Notes: generated by a model not told the origin, from the sequence alone. Counted from the first letter of the stretch, positions 1 through 9,201 are shown. The stretch: 28,945 nucleotides of DNA from JAFAXD01 sp035472475 (GCA_035472475.1 DATIPA010000080.1:1-28945); one strand, 5' to 3'. Translations and numbers: made by a program.

Positions 1-360
1 GATTATACGGCCTATGGCGATGCGGTGAATGCCGCGTCCCGCCTCGAAGCCGCCAACAAGGAACTCGGTTCATCGATCTGCGTCGGGCCGGCGGCTGCGG
101 CGCGCTGCAACCCGGACACGCTGCGGCCGCTCGGGGCGATCATGGTGCGTGGCCGCGATGAGCCGCTCGCCGTGTTCGAGCCGTGGCCACCCGACGCGCC
201 GACCCAATGGCGCGAACGCTATCGCGCGGCGTTCGCGCTCGTAGCGCGCGATCCGTTGCAGGCGGCGGCGGCGTTGGATGACCTCGCGGCGGACCGTGCC
301 GACGATCCGGTGCCGAAATTGCTGGCGGCGCGGATCAGGGCCAAGGCCGCGGGCGGGTGA
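1..360 (+). CDS. Class III adenylate/guanylate cyclase, C-terminal part (partial)
   Basis: The reading frame is open from the first base, so the gene starts left of the window. The first residues (YTAYGDAVNAASRLEAAN) match the conserved G-D-x-V-N-x-A-x-R-L-E segment of the class III nucleotide cyclase catalytic domain; the Asn and Arg there belong to the transition-state and ribose contacts. A typical GRDEPLAVFEP strand ends the domain, followed by an Ala-rich helical tail of about 60 residues, as seen in CHASE2- or HAMP-cyclases of rhizobia. The product would make cAMP (or cGMP) from the nucleoside triphosphate. The sensor part is not visible, so the input signal is unknown. The gene converges on the hybrid histidine kinase downstream. 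Confidence 0.85.
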   Translation, partial: DYTAYGDAVNAASRLEAANKELGSSICVGPAAAARCNPDTLRPLGAIMVRGRDEPLAVFEPWPPDAPTQWRERYRAAFALVARDPLQAAAALDDLAADRADDPVPKLLAARIRAKAAGG

Positions 361-365
361 GGCTA

Positions 366-413
366 GAGCGTGTCGCGCAAAGTGGGAACCGGTTTTGCGA
401 CGAGGACACGCTC
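366..413. repeat. REP-like intergenic hairpin element
   Basis: Outer arms GAGCGTGTC (366-374) and GACACGCTC (405-413) are perfect inverted repeats, with inner arms CGCAAA (376-381) and TTTGCG (394-399), around a core GTGGGAACCGG. I recall this 'cgcaaa-gtgg-aaccggttttgcg' pattern as an abundant intergenic repeat in Hyphomicrobiales genomes; the recall is not checked here. It fills the gap between two convergent genes, the usual site for REP elements. Confidence 0.6.
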
Positions 414-452
414 AAAACAAAAGATAGAGCGGGATGATCATCCCGCTCTATC
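414..452 (-). terminator. Rho-independent terminator of the hybrid kinase gene
   Basis: Positions 423-452 form a perfect 30-base palindrome (15-base arms meeting between 437 and 438). Read on the minus strand it is followed at 422-414 by TTTTGTTTT, the U-tract of an intrinsic terminator. The kinase stop codon (448-450) lies inside the stem. On the plus strand no T-run follows, so any effect on the cyclase transcript would rest on the hairpin alone. Confidence 0.8.
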
Positions 453-3400
453 CACGCGGCGCGCCGCGCTCCTGCGGAAACGGCAACACCCGGCCGCTGT
501 CGTCAGGCGGGGCGGCGTTGCGTTCGAGCGCTTCGCGAATTGACTTTTCCAGCGCCGGCAATTGGAACGGCTTGCGCAGGATCACGAAGCGGGACTCGGC
601 CGCCTGCACCATGTCGCTGTAGCCGCTGCTGAGCAGCACCGGAATGTGCGGATAGCGCTTGGCGATTTCCTGCGCCAAGGCCATGCCGTTCATGCCGCCG
701 GGCATCACGATGTCGCTCAGTACCAGGTTGATGCGATTGCTGCGTTGCAGCTGGTTGAGCGCATCACGGGCATTCTCCGCGCGCACCGTCCGATAGCCGA
801 GCTGTTCGATCAGCGAGGCAGTGACGTCCGCCACTTCGGTGTTGTCGTCGACGACCAGCACGGTGCCCTGGGCCGGCGCCGAGGGCTGCATCGGAGGCGC
901 TTCGAGCACGCGGGCCAGCGTCGCGTGGCTGCGCGGCAGATAGAGCGTGATGGTCGTGCCGCTGCCAACCGCGCTGGTCGCAACGACGGTGCCGCCCGAC
1001 TGATGGGAGAAGCCATAGACCTGTGACAATCCAAGTCCGGTACCCTTGCCGAGCGCCTTGGTGGTGAAGAACGGCTCGAAAATCCGCGGCAGCACGTCGG
1101 GTGCGATGCCCACTCCGGTGTCGGCCACCGAGAGTGCGACGAAATCGCCCTCGAGTTGATCGACGCCGTCGTTCTTCTTCAAGGTCACGTTGCGCGCCGA
1201 CACCGTGATGGCGCCTCCACCCGGCATGGCGTCACGGGCGTTGACCGCGATATTCACGAGTGCGAGCTCAAGCTCCGCAATGTCGATCTCTACCGGCCAG
1301 ACGTCGGGCGGGATATCGCGCTTGAGTTCGATGTTGCCGCGCAACGATCCCACCAGCATTTCGTGAACCGCTTCGACCCGGTCCTTGAGATCGACGACCA
1401 CCGGCGAGAGCGGCTGCCGGCGCGAGAACGCCAGCAATTGACGGGTCAGGCTTTCGCCGCGGCTTGCCGCAGCATGCACGGCTTCCACCGCCTGCAGGTG
1501 CCGGGGCTCGGTCAGCCGGCGCTTGAGCAATTGGGCGTGGCCACTCACGATCATCAGTAAGTTGTTGAAGTCGTGCGCAATGCTCCCGGTCAGCTGGCCG
1601 AGTGCCTCCATTTTCTGAGATTGCGCAAGCTGCTCCTGGGCGCGCGCCAGCGCCTCCTGGGCTTCGCGCCGTTCCGTGATGTCGCGTGTGATCACCGCGT
1701 AGCCGACCAGCGTGCTCGCCTCGTCGCGGATCGCCTCGATGACGATGCTCGCCCAAAATACGCTCTCGTCGCGTCGCACGCGCCAGCCTTCGGCGACATG
1801 CTTGCCTTCGTAGGCAGCGACATGGAGTGCGCGCGCGGGCTCGCCTCGCTGCTGCTCCTCGTCGGTGTAGAAGCAACCGAAGTGCTGGCCGACGATTTCG
1901 CCGGCCGCATAACGGTGGATGCGCTGCGCGCCCGAGTTCCAATTGGTGATATAGCCCTCGGGATCCAGCATGAAGATCGCGTAATCGGTGACGCCCTGAA
2001 TGAACAGACGGGAGCGTCGCTCGCTTTCGGTGAGCGCGTCCTGCGCCCTGCGCCGCTCGGCGAAATCGCGCACGAGCGCGGCTTCAACGTGCTTGCGCTG
2101 CTCGATCTCGGCGTTGAGGACATCGTTGGCCTGTTTGAGCGCAGCCGTGCGCTCGTGCACGATGCGCTCTAGATCATCGCGGGCGCGGCGCAAGCTTTCC
2201 TCCGCCTGCCGGCGCGCCGTGACGTCCTCAGCGACCGCCACCAGCTGGCGCACCGCCCCTGCCGGGTCGAGGATCGCCGAGACGTTGTTCCTCACCCATA
2301 CCGACGATCCGTCGGGGCGCACGTACCGGCTCTCGATCACGAACCCCTCGCCGGTGCGAACCGCATGCGAAAGGAGTTCAAGCACACGCGGCAGGTCCTC
2401 GCGATGAATGAGGTTCTGGATGCTGAGCGCGAACAGATCGGCGGCCGAGCGCTGCACGATCTCGCAGAAACGCTCGTTAATGAGCTGGAAGCGCCCGGTC
2501 GTGTCGATCTGGGTGATGCCGACGACCGCCTGGGTGAAGATGGCGCGCAGATCCTGCTCGCGCTGCCGCAGCCGCGCTTCGACCCGCTGGCGCATGGAGA
2601 TATCGGCACTCAGCGCCAAGCTCGGTATTGCGACCGCGATCACGAGCGCGATCATCAACAGAAACGAGTCGTTGAGATTTGCCGCGACGAACGGACCGCC
2701 GCCCTCGATCACGCCCCATATGGCAAAGCCCGCGAGCGTGAGGACAACGGTCGCGGTGTCGCGCGGGCCGCACCAGAGCGCCGCCCACACGAGCGGCAAC
2801 ACCGCGAGGAATCCCAGCGACGTCCGCTGCACCGTCTGCACGATCAGCGGGCTGAAGCCGACGAGCCCAACCAGGCTGGCGCCCGCCAATGCAACCAGCG
2901 ACCGTACGAATTGGGTGAAGCGGAACGGCCGGAACTTTTCGGTCGCCCACAGCACCACCACGGGCGCCACAACCAAGGCACTGGCGACGTCGCCGAGCCA
3001 CCAGGTGAACCAGATGGCCGGCGCGGTCGCCCAGTCCGCCGCGCCTGTGAGCGCGAGGCTGCCCGATCCGATGGTCGCGCTGAGCATCGTTCCGGGCAGG
3101 AGTGCGACCAGCGCAAACTTCGCGACCCCGCCGGGGGTTTCGAAGGCGCGGCGACCGTTGGCCCACAGGTTGAGGAGGCCGGCGCTGATCAGCGCTTCAA
3201 GCGTGTTGCCGATTGCGATGGCGGAGGACGTTATCAGCAGATTGGTCGGTGTGAGATTGGCGAGCTCGTTGGTCGCATTGGCGGCGAACGCGCCCAGCAG
3301 AACCGCCGGCCACACCCGCAGCCCGAATACCAGCATGCAACCGATTGCCAAGCCGCTGGCCGGCCAGATCGGCGTCGTGCTCGGGTGGACGGACGCCAGC

Positions 3401-3525
3401 ATGAGGCCGGCGCGCGCCAGGACAAAGTAGGCGGTACCGAGGACGACCAGCGTGGCGACGTATTTCGCCAGCCGCAGGACCGCCGTGAGCACAGACCTAG
3501 CCTTCCGCTCTTGGACAAGTGTCAT
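448..3525 (-). CDS. MASE1-PAS-PAS hybrid sensor histidine kinase with receiver domain
   Basis: This is a 1025-residue membrane-bound hybrid kinase. The N-terminal ~310 residues hold about eight hydrophobic segments with the MASE1 signature (TPIWPASGLAIG, 51-62). Two PAS domains follow (about 320-440 and 500-620), joined by a coiled coil. The HisKA domain has phospho-acceptor H651 (IAHDFNNLL); the ATPase domain has N762 (VNARDAM), the DTGVG box (802-806) and GKGTGLGL (826-833). A C-terminal receiver domain has acidic D893/D894, phospho-acceptor D938 and K985. It should sense a membrane or PAS-bound signal and pass phosphate internally from H651 to D938. No output regulator lies next to it. The frame extends 56 codons further upstream, but the ATG at 3525 has a GGGGG ribosome site and starts just before the first membrane helix. 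Its stop lies within the terminator hairpin. Confidence 0.93.
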   Translation of the reverse strand: MTLVQERKARSVLTAVLRLAKYVATLVVLGTAYFVLARAGLMLASVHPSTTPIWPASGLAIGCMLVFGLRVWPAVLLGAFAANATNELANLTPTNLLITSSAIAIGNTLEALISAGLLNLWANGRRAFETPGGVAKFALVALLPGTMLSATIGSGSLALTGAADWATAPAIWFTWWLGDVASALVVAPVVVLWATEKFRPFRFTQFVRSLVALAGASLVGLVGFSPLIVQTVQRTSLGFLAVLPLVWAALWCGPRDTATVVLTLAGFAIWGVIEGGGPFVAANLNDSFLLMIALVIAVAIPSLALSADISMRQRVEARLRQREQDLRAIFTQAVVGITQIDTTGRFQLINERFCEIVQRSAADLFALSIQNLIHREDLPRVLELLSHAVRTGEGFVIESRYVRPDGSSVWVRNNVSAILDPAGAVRQLVAVAEDVTARRQAEESLRRARDDLERIVHERTAALKQANDVLNAEIEQRKHVEAALVRDFAERRRAQDALTESERRSRLFIQGVTDYAIFMLDPEGYITNWNSGAQRIHRYAAGEIVGQHFGCFYTDEEQQRGEPARALHVAAYEGKHVAEGWRVRRDESVFWASIVIEAIRDEASTLVGYAVITRDITERREAQEALARAQEQLAQSQKMEALGQLTGSIAHDFNNLLMIVSGHAQLLKRRLTEPRHLQAVEAVHAAASRGESLTRQLLAFSRRQPLSPVVVDLKDRVEAVHEMLVGSLRGNIELKRDIPPDVWPVEIDIAELELALVNIAVNARDAMPGGGAITVSARNVTLKKNDGVDQLEGDFVALSVADTGVGIAPDVLPRIFEPFFTTKALGKGTGLGLSQVYGFSHQSGGTVVATSAVGSGTTITLYLPRSHATLARVLEAPPMQPSAPAQGTVLVVDDNTEVADVTASLIEQLGYRTVRAENARDALNQLQRSNRINLVLSDIVMPGGMNGMALAQEIAKRYPHIPVLLSSGYSDMVQAAESRFVILRKPFQLPALEKSIREALERNAAPPDDSGRVLPFPQERGAPRG

Positions 3526-4053
3526 CGCACCCCCAATGACACGACCGGAGACAAGCAAGATTGTGAACTTCGGGCGCCGCCCCCGCGGCCAGCCAGCCCG
3601 ACACGCCCCCCATCGATCAATGACAGCACCAAGAGCCCCATTTTGGTCCAAATATGGACGGCGCACCGGCGCACATTTACCGGCGCGTGTCACGCCGCAC
3701 GCAGGTGGTAGGCAATTACGCCGGAAGCACCGCCTTGAGGCTGCCGGGTGTGCTTACCGGTCGCATTTCGAGGGGACAAATGCAGAGAAGCGGGGTCCCC
3801 CGCCCCACTGTGTTGGGAAAGACACAGCCGCGGTAAATTTTGGCAGAGCCTGTTAATTGCGGCATCCCGTTAACGCTGCTTTGATTGGAAGCCTTTGACC
3901 GAGGAGTTTTCGCAACGCCTCGCGCACCACTCCGGCAACCCAATTCTACGAACCGGGCGACCGTCGACGCAGGGGTCGCAGCATTGAATGCGACGTTGAC
4001 CTGCGCCATTGGTGTCCCGATTCTGGGCCGCGGCGAGGAGTGCAATCCCGGTG
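3526..4053. other. Intergenic region, no convincing gene
   Basis: About 530 bases separate two divergent genes (hybrid kinase and DUF445 protein), so both promoters should lie here. Open frames exist but have arginine- and histidine-biased composition and no ribosome site. A GC-rich perfect inverted repeat (GCGGGG/CCCCGC, 3790-3803) and a repeated ACCGGCGC (near 3665 and 3680) are visible. I could not assign promoters with confidence. Confidence 0.5.
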
Positions 4054-5325
4054 ATGAAACGGCGCAGCGCGCCCTCGCCTCCACGCGACGCGGATACGCG
4101 CCGTGCCGACCTGCGGCGCATGCGCGTCATCGCGACCTCGCTGCTGGTGCTGATGATCCTGGTGTTCGTCGCGACCACGGTCACCAGCTTCGACTGGCCA
4201 TGGCTGCCTTACGTGCGAGCCTTCGCGGAAGCCGGCATGGTCGGCGCTTGCGCCGACTGGTTCGCGGTCGTCGCACTGTTTCGCCATCCGCTCGGCATTC
4301 CGATCCCGCACACCGCCATCGTTCCGCGCAACCGGGAGCGCATCGGGCCGGCGCTCGGCAGTTTCATCACCAACAATTTTCTGGACGTGAGGGTCGCGCA
4401 TGAGCGGCTTGTCCAGGTCGATATTCTCGGCCGGATCGCGCAGTGGCTCAACGAGCCGGTCATCCGCGGCCAAGTCGTGGACAACATCAACCGGGTCCTG
4501 CCCAAGATTTTGCGGGCTCTCCCAGGACCCGCGGCGGGCGAACTCCTCGGCAAGATTGCCCGCTACGGCATTGAGTCGATTCCAGCCGCGCCGGCGGCCT
4601 CGAAAATCCTGGCCGTGCTGTGGGCAGGCGGTGCCGCGGAGCAGGCGCTCGACCGCGCGATCGTGCTTGCCGAACTCTCGCTCGCGCGCAACAAGGACGT
4701 GATCGGCCAGAAAGTCGCCGAGCATTCCTACCGGTGGGTGCCGGCTTGGGTCGATCGCATCATCGCCGAGCGGGTAATGAATGGAATGCTCAGCACGCTG
4801 CAGGAGTTTCGCGATCCCGCGCACCCTTGGCGGGTCGAATTGCAGCGCGCAGTCGAAAAGCTGATCGATGATCTCGCCCACGACCCGCAAATGTGGGCGG
4901 CCGGCGAAGCCATCAAGGCAGACCTGCTCGCGAACCCACTATTCGGCGAGCAGGGCAAACAGCTGTGGACTGAAATCGAAACCGGCCTTCGCTCCGAGAT
5001 CCCGACGCGCAGCAAGATGATCGCCGATGCCCTCGACGTTGGTCTGCGCGGACTCGGCAACTGGCTCGAGGAGGACCCGTTGCGACGAGCCAAGCTCAAC
5101 CGGCGCATTCGCCTCGTCGTGCTGCGGCTTCTGCTGCCGCGCCGCGCCGAGATCGGCGCCTACGTCACCCAGGTGGTGAACAATTGGGATACCGCGACCT
5201 TGGTGGATCGACTCGAGCTGCAGGTCGGCAAAGACTTGCAGTACATCCGCATCAACGGCACCCTGGTCGGCGGGCTGGTCGGGCTTCTGATTTTCATCAT
5301 TTCGAGCTGGATCGCACCGTCTTGA
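4054..5325 (+). CDS. DUF445 (YjiN-like) membrane protein
   Basis: The 423-residue protein matches DUF445/COG2733. Visible marks are an N-terminal membrane helix (about 24-45), the conserved segment GACADWFAVVALFRHPLG (64-81) followed by IPHTAIVPRNRERIG, a long charged helical body, and a C-terminal membrane helix in the last 20 residues. The biochemical role of the family is not established; two terminal membrane anchors with a large soluble middle are typical. GAGGAG at 4035-4040 could serve either GTG 4051 (10-base spacing) or ATG 4054 (13-base spacing), one codon apart. A methyltransferase gene follows after 28 bases on the same strand, so the two are probably co-transcribed. Confidence 0.88.
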   Translation: MKRRSAPSPPRDADTRRADLRRMRVIATSLLVLMILVFVATTVTSFDWPWLPYVRAFAEAGMVGACADWFAVVALFRHPLGIPIPHTAIVPRNRERIGPALGSFITNNFLDVRVAHERLVQVDILGRIAQWLNEPVIRGQVVDNINRVLPKILRALPGPAAGELLGKIARYGIESIPAAPAASKILAVLWAGGAAEQALDRAIVLAELSLARNKDVIGQKVAEHSYRWVPAWVDRIIAERVMNGMLSTLQEFRDPAHPWRVELQRAVEKLIDDLAHDPQMWAAGEAIKADLLANPLFGEQGKQLWTEIETGLRSEIPTRSKMIADALDVGLRGLGNWLEEDPLRRAKLNRRIRLVVLRLLLPRRAEIGAYVTQVVNNWDTATLVDRLELQVGKDLQYIRINGTLVGGLVGLLIFIISSWIAPS

Positions 5326-5353
5326 GAAGCGGCGACAAGACAAGGAGGAAACG

Positions 5354-6499
5354 ATGATCGCGGCCACCATGACCGAGCATGCGCCGTTCCGGGCCGATCA
5401 CGTCGGCAGCCTGCTACGTCCGCCGGAGCTGAAGGCGGCGCGCGAGCGCTGCGCCAAGGGCGAACTATCGACAGAGGCGTTGCGCGAGATCGAGGATCGG
5501 CTGATCAGAGCCGCGGTCAAGATGCAGGAAGAGGTCGGCATGCGCGCGATCACTGACGGTGATTTTCGCCGGCAATCGTGGTCATCGGACTTTCTGTGCG
5601 CGATCGGGGGCGTGACCCAGGCGCCGCCACCGCCTCGCCTGCAGCAGGAGGATGCACCGGTCGGCGGTATTGTGCGCGACTGGCAGCCGCCGACCCCGAA
5701 AGTCATCTCCAAGCTTGAATGGCCGAGCGGCGGCATCACCCGCAAAGCGTTTCAGTTCCTCGCGGGCGTCACGACGCGCACCCCCAAGGTGACGATCCCC
5801 TCCCCCAGCATGCTGCACTTTCGCGGCGGACGCGGCGGCGTCGATCGGACCGCGTATCCCGACATGCAGGGTTTCTTTGCGGACCTGATCGGCGTTTACC
5901 GCGCCGAGGTCATGGACTTGGCGGCCGCAGGATGCCGCTACGTTCAACTCGATGATACGAATCTCGCCTACCTGTGCGATCCGCGACTGCGCGATCGCGT
6001 CAAGGGCTTGGGCGAGGACCCCGATCGCTTGCCGCATCTCTATGCGCGCCTGATCAACAGCGCGATCGCCGACCGGCCGCCCGACATGAAGATCACCGTG
6101 CATCTCTGCCGCGGCAATTCGCTCAGCCGCGGCCACGCGGAGGGCGGCTACGAGCCGGTCGCCGACGCGATGTTCAACGAGCTCAAGGTCGACGGGTTCT
6201 TTCTCGAATATGACGACGCGCGCTCCGGCGACTTTGCGCCGCTGCGGTTCGTGCCCAAAGGGGAGCTTCGCATCGTGCTCGGGGTGATCACGTCCAAGTT
6301 CGGTTCCCTCGAGTCTAAAGATCGCATCAAACGGCGGATCGAAGAGGCCTCGAAATACATGCCGGTCGAACAAATGTGTCTCAGCCCGCAATGCGGCTTT
6401 GCGAGCCACACCGGCGGCAACCTGCTCACCGAGGACGACCAGCGCGCCAAGCTCCGCCACGTGGTCGAGATCGCAGACGAGATCTGGCCGGGCGGGTAG
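5354..6499 (+). CDS. Cobalamin-independent methionine synthase (MetE C-terminal) family protein
   Basis: The 381-residue protein is a single MetE-C-type TIM barrel, like YxjG/YxjH, not the ~750-residue two-domain MetE. The expected zinc ligands are present: H250 and C252 (VHLCRGN), E285 (FFLEYDD) and C347 (LSPQCGF). The N-terminal FRADHVGSLLRP (12-23) and ITDGDFRR (66-73) motifs are typical. Family members transfer a methyl group to a thiol such as homocysteine; the methyl donor of this single-domain branch cannot be read from sequence. The start follows a strong AAGGAGG (5342-5348); a second Met lies at 5369. The gene sits 28 bases after the DUF445 gene and converges, with a 20-base gap, on the flavin monooxygenase. 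Confidence 0.9.
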   Translation: MIAATMTEHAPFRADHVGSLLRPPELKAARERCAKGELSTEALREIEDRLIRAAVKMQEEVGMRAITDGDFRRQSWSSDFLCAIGGVTQAPPPPRLQQEDAPVGGIVRDWQPPTPKVISKLEWPSGGITRKAFQFLAGVTTRTPKVTIPSPSMLHFRGGRGGVDRTAYPDMQGFFADLIGVYRAEVMDLAAAGCRYVQLDDTNLAYLCDPRLRDRVKGLGEDPDRLPHLYARLINSAIADRPPDMKITVHLCRGNSLSRGHAEGGYEPVADAMFNELKVDGFFLEYDDARSGDFAPLRFVPKGELRIVLGVITSKFGSLESKDRIKRRIEEASKYMPVEQMCLSPQCGFASHTGGNLLTEDDQRAKLRHVVEIADEIWPGG

Positions 6500-6519
6500 A
6501 GCTTGATCTCGAAGGGCGA

Positions 6520-8178
6520 TCAGGCGCCGCGCAGGCGGTCGATCAGGCCTACTGGGTCGGGCGGCGCAGCATCCGACCGCCACGCGACGTGGCCGTCCGG
6601 ACGCACGAGCACCAGCCGGCGCTCATAGAGCTGCGCGGCAGCCGGATCATCCACGGCCTTGATCGCCAATGGCACGCTGCAGTCTTCCGCAGCCGCCTGC
6701 AACTCGGCGCACGGCGGCGCACCTCCAAACCGCAGCAGCACAAAGCCGCGGCCGAATAAATCGAGGATCGATGAGCCATCATTGAGCCGGACGTGCGGTG
6801 CCCGCGCGCCCGGGCGCGCGGAGGGCACGTAGGTTTCCACAGTGTCGGGCGGCGCAGAAGTTCCGTCCGGCATGCAAATCGGCGAACCCTCATAGCGATA
6901 GCCGATCTGCAGTCCGATTGTGCGGAACTCGGGACCGACGTCGCGCACCAGACGTTCCCCGAGCTGCCGGCGCAGCGTCGCGCCCTCGCGACTGTCGTCA
7001 TCGATTGACGCATGCACGTCGCCGAATTCGTTGACGCTGTGGTAGAAGCGGGTCGCCATCTTGACGTTGCGCTCGCCGATCGGACGGCGCTCGGCGTCGT
7101 AGGATCCAAGCAGGCGTGGGCCGCCCCAGCCGTCGATCACCGCGGCGAGCTTCCAGCCGAGATCGACCGCATCGCCAATTCCCGAGTTCATCCCGAGCGC
7201 CCCGGTGGGCGAGAGCTGGTGCACCGCATCGCCGGCCAGCAAGACCCGGCCACGCGAATAGCGTTCGGCCACGACACTGCGCCGGTGCCAGATGCTCACG
7301 CCCAGCCATTCCACGTCGAGGTCACGGCCGAGCGCGCGGCGCAAGTAGAATTCCCGATCCACGGTTTGCGCCGTCACCGTGCCGTCGGTGTCATCGGCCA
7401 TCAGCCGCCACAAGCCATTCACCGGATCGATGACGCGCAGGCTGCCCCAGACGCCGTCGCGGTCGACCGGGAAGAAGAAGGTGCCCGGTGCCCGCCCGAA
7501 GCGCTCCAGCAGGTTCGGCGTGCGAAAGAACATATGCACGGGATGGCCGATGGTGCCGGCGCCGAGAAGATCAATGCCGAGCGCCTCGCGAACGCTGCTA
7601 TTGGTGCCGTCGCATCCGACCAGATATTCGGCATCGATGCGCTTGTTGGCGTCGGTCGACAGATCGACAACCTCAGCCACAACACCGCTCGCAGATTGTT
7701 CGAAAGACTGCAGCCGGTGGCGGTAAAGGAAAGTCACCGTCGGAAGCGAGCGCGCGAAATTCTGCAGGATCGGATCGAACCAGATCTGCGAGCAGACCTG
7801 GAATCGCATCGGACTGAACGGCTCCGGCTGGGCGCTGTTGCGCGCGGGCCGCGGCACACGGCCAAGCTCGTAGCCCGCGAGATTGGTCACGAATACGACA
7901 TCCACCGGATAGTCGGCGGGAAACGGGCAGTTCTGAACCGCATCGGCAATGCCCCAGCGCCGGCAGAATTCCATGGTCCGGACGTTCACCTCGTTCATTT
8001 TCGGGGTCGAAATCGCGCCGTCGGTCTGCTCGACGAGCGTGCAGGCAATACCGCGCCAGCCGAGTTCGACCGCGAGCGCGAGGCCCACAGGGCCGCCTCC
8101 GACAATCAGCACCGCGGTTTTCGAATTCACGGCTTGAACGCCCCGGCGCGTCTCGCGCGCATGATGGTGGGACAGCAT
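6520..8178 (-). CDS. FAD-dependent aromatic hydroxylase-type monooxygenase
   Basis: This 552-residue protein belongs to the group A flavoprotein monooxygenases (PheA/TfdB/MhpA type). It has the N-terminal FAD-binding GGGPVG (27-32), the central VGCDGTNSSVR (187-197, the DG motif) and the second FAD motif LLAGDAVHQLSP (313-324) followed by GMNSGIGDAVDLGWKL. The C-terminal ~150 residues fit the thioredoxin-like domain of this group. Such enzymes use NAD(P)H and O2 to hydroxylate phenolic or related aromatic compounds; the substrate is not predictable. The GTG at codon 17 is an alternative start just before the FAD fold, and neither start has a strong ribosome site. It is divergent from a pirin gene with 114 bases between them. 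Confidence 0.9.
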   Translation of the reverse strand: MLSHHHARETRRGVQAVNSKTAVLIVGGGPVGLALAVELGWRGIACTLVEQTDGAISTPKMNEVNVRTMEFCRRWGIADAVQNCPFPADYPVDVVFVTNLAGYELGRVPRPARNSAQPEPFSPMRFQVCSQIWFDPILQNFARSLPTVTFLYRHRLQSFEQSASGVVAEVVDLSTDANKRIDAEYLVGCDGTNSSVREALGIDLLGAGTIGHPVHMFFRTPNLLERFGRAPGTFFFPVDRDGVWGSLRVIDPVNGLWRLMADDTDGTVTAQTVDREFYLRRALGRDLDVEWLGVSIWHRRSVVAERYSRGRVLLAGDAVHQLSPTGALGMNSGIGDAVDLGWKLAAVIDGWGGPRLLGSYDAERRPIGERNVKMATRFYHSVNEFGDVHASIDDDSREGATLRRQLGERLVRDVGPEFRTIGLQIGYRYEGSPICMPDGTSAPPDTVETYVPSARPGARAPHVRLNDGSSILDLFGRGFVLLRFGGAPPCAELQAAAEDCSVPLAIKAVDDPAAAQLYERRLVLVRPDGHVAWRSDAAPPDPVGLIDRLRGA

Positions 8179-8292
8179 CTCACCATGGGGTGCATGGCTG
8201 GTTCAACAGTCGGGGCCCCCCGCTTCCATCTGGACGATCAGTCGTGCAGTCCCCACATAGGTGGGCGCAATCCCCAACAAAGGCAGATATCA

Positions 8293-9201
8293 ATGTCAAT
8301 CCGACCGGTGAAGCGGATCGTCCAGTCCACTCCGACCCTCGAGGGTGCGGGCGTAAAACTGCGCCGGGCGTTCGGCTTCGGCGCGACCGATGAATTCGAC
8401 CCGTTTCTGCTGCTCGACGATTTTCGCAACGAAAGGCCGGAAGATTATCGCGCCGGGTTTCCATGGCATCCGCATCGCGGGATCGAAACCGTGACCTACG
8501 TGCTGGCCGGGACGGTGGAGCATGGCGACAGCCTCGGAAATCAAGGCAAGCTTGGCGCCGGCGATGTGCAGTGGATGACCGCGGGCAGCGGCATCATGCA
8601 TCAGGAAATGCCGCAGGGCGACGAGCGCGGGCGCATGCACGGGTTCCAGCTCTGGGCCAACCTGCCGTCGTCCCTGAAAATGACCGCGCCGCGCTATCAA
8701 GACGTACCGTCGAAGGAAATCCCCGAGGTCATCGACGATGATGGCGCGCGTGTTCGCGTGATCTGCGGCGAGTTCTGGGGCAAGCGCGGCCCCGTCGACG
8801 GTGTCGCGGCCGACCCGCGGTATCTCGACATTTTTGTCGCGCCGGGCCGGCGCAAGACTTTGCCGGTGCAAACGGGCCGGCATGCGTTCGCCTATGTGTT
8901 CGAAGGTTCAGGAACATTTCGCGATGCCTCTCAGCCGTTCGGCGTCCTGACCGAGAAGGACACCGGCGATGGTGAAATCCTGGTGCGCGAAAACGTTGGC
9001 AATCGATCGCTGGTCGTGTTTGGCAGCGGCGACGACGTGACGGTGCAGGCGGGCGATGAAGGCATCCGCTTTCTGCTCGTGTCCGGCAAGCCGATCGAAG
9101 AGCCCGTCGCCTGGTACGGCCCTATCGTCATGAACACGAATGCCGAGCTGCAGCAGGCGGTCAACGAGCTGCGCAGCGGGACTTTCATCAAGCACAGCTG
9201 A
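8293..9201 (+). CDS. Pirin family protein (bicupin)
   Basis: The 302-residue protein carries the two-cupin pirin fold. The metal site of the N-terminal cupin is intact: H59 and H61 (PWHPHRGIETV), H103 and E105 (IMHQEMP). The C-terminal cupin begins near PVDGVAADPRYLDIFVAPG. Bacterial pirins bind iron; some act as quercetin 2,3-dioxygenases and others affect enzyme activity or transcription, so the exact role is open. The frame is open far upstream to 7012 but only because it lies antisense to the monooxygenase; the ATG at 8293 with AAAGGCAG just ahead matches the family N-terminus. The divergent placement next to an aromatic monooxygenase fits a shared control region and related metabolism, but this is inference. 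Confidence 0.92.
   Translation: MSIRPVKRIVQSTPTLEGAGVKLRRAFGFGATDEFDPFLLLDDFRNERPEDYRAGFPWHPHRGIETVTYVLAGTVEHGDSLGNQGKLGAGDVQWMTAGSGIMHQEMPQGDERGRMHGFQLWANLPSSLKMTAPRYQDVPSKEIPEVIDDDGARVRVICGEFWGKRGPVDGVAADPRYLDIFVAPGRRKTLPVQTGRHAFAYVFEGSGTFRDASQPFGVLTEKDTGDGEILVRENVGNRSLVVFGSGDDVTVQAGDEGIRFLLVSGKPIEEPVAWYGPIVMNTNAELQQAVNELRSGTFIKHS

Noticed and set aside
2365..3711. 448-codon plus-strand frame antisense to the kinase
   Set aside because: It lies wholly opposite the MASE1/PAS coding region, has Arg/Gln/His-biased composition and no domain, as expected from antisense of GC-rich codons.
7012..8292. Long N-terminal extension of the pirin frame
   Set aside because: The extension is antisense to the monooxygenase and ends where the true pirin N-terminus begins with its own ribosome site.
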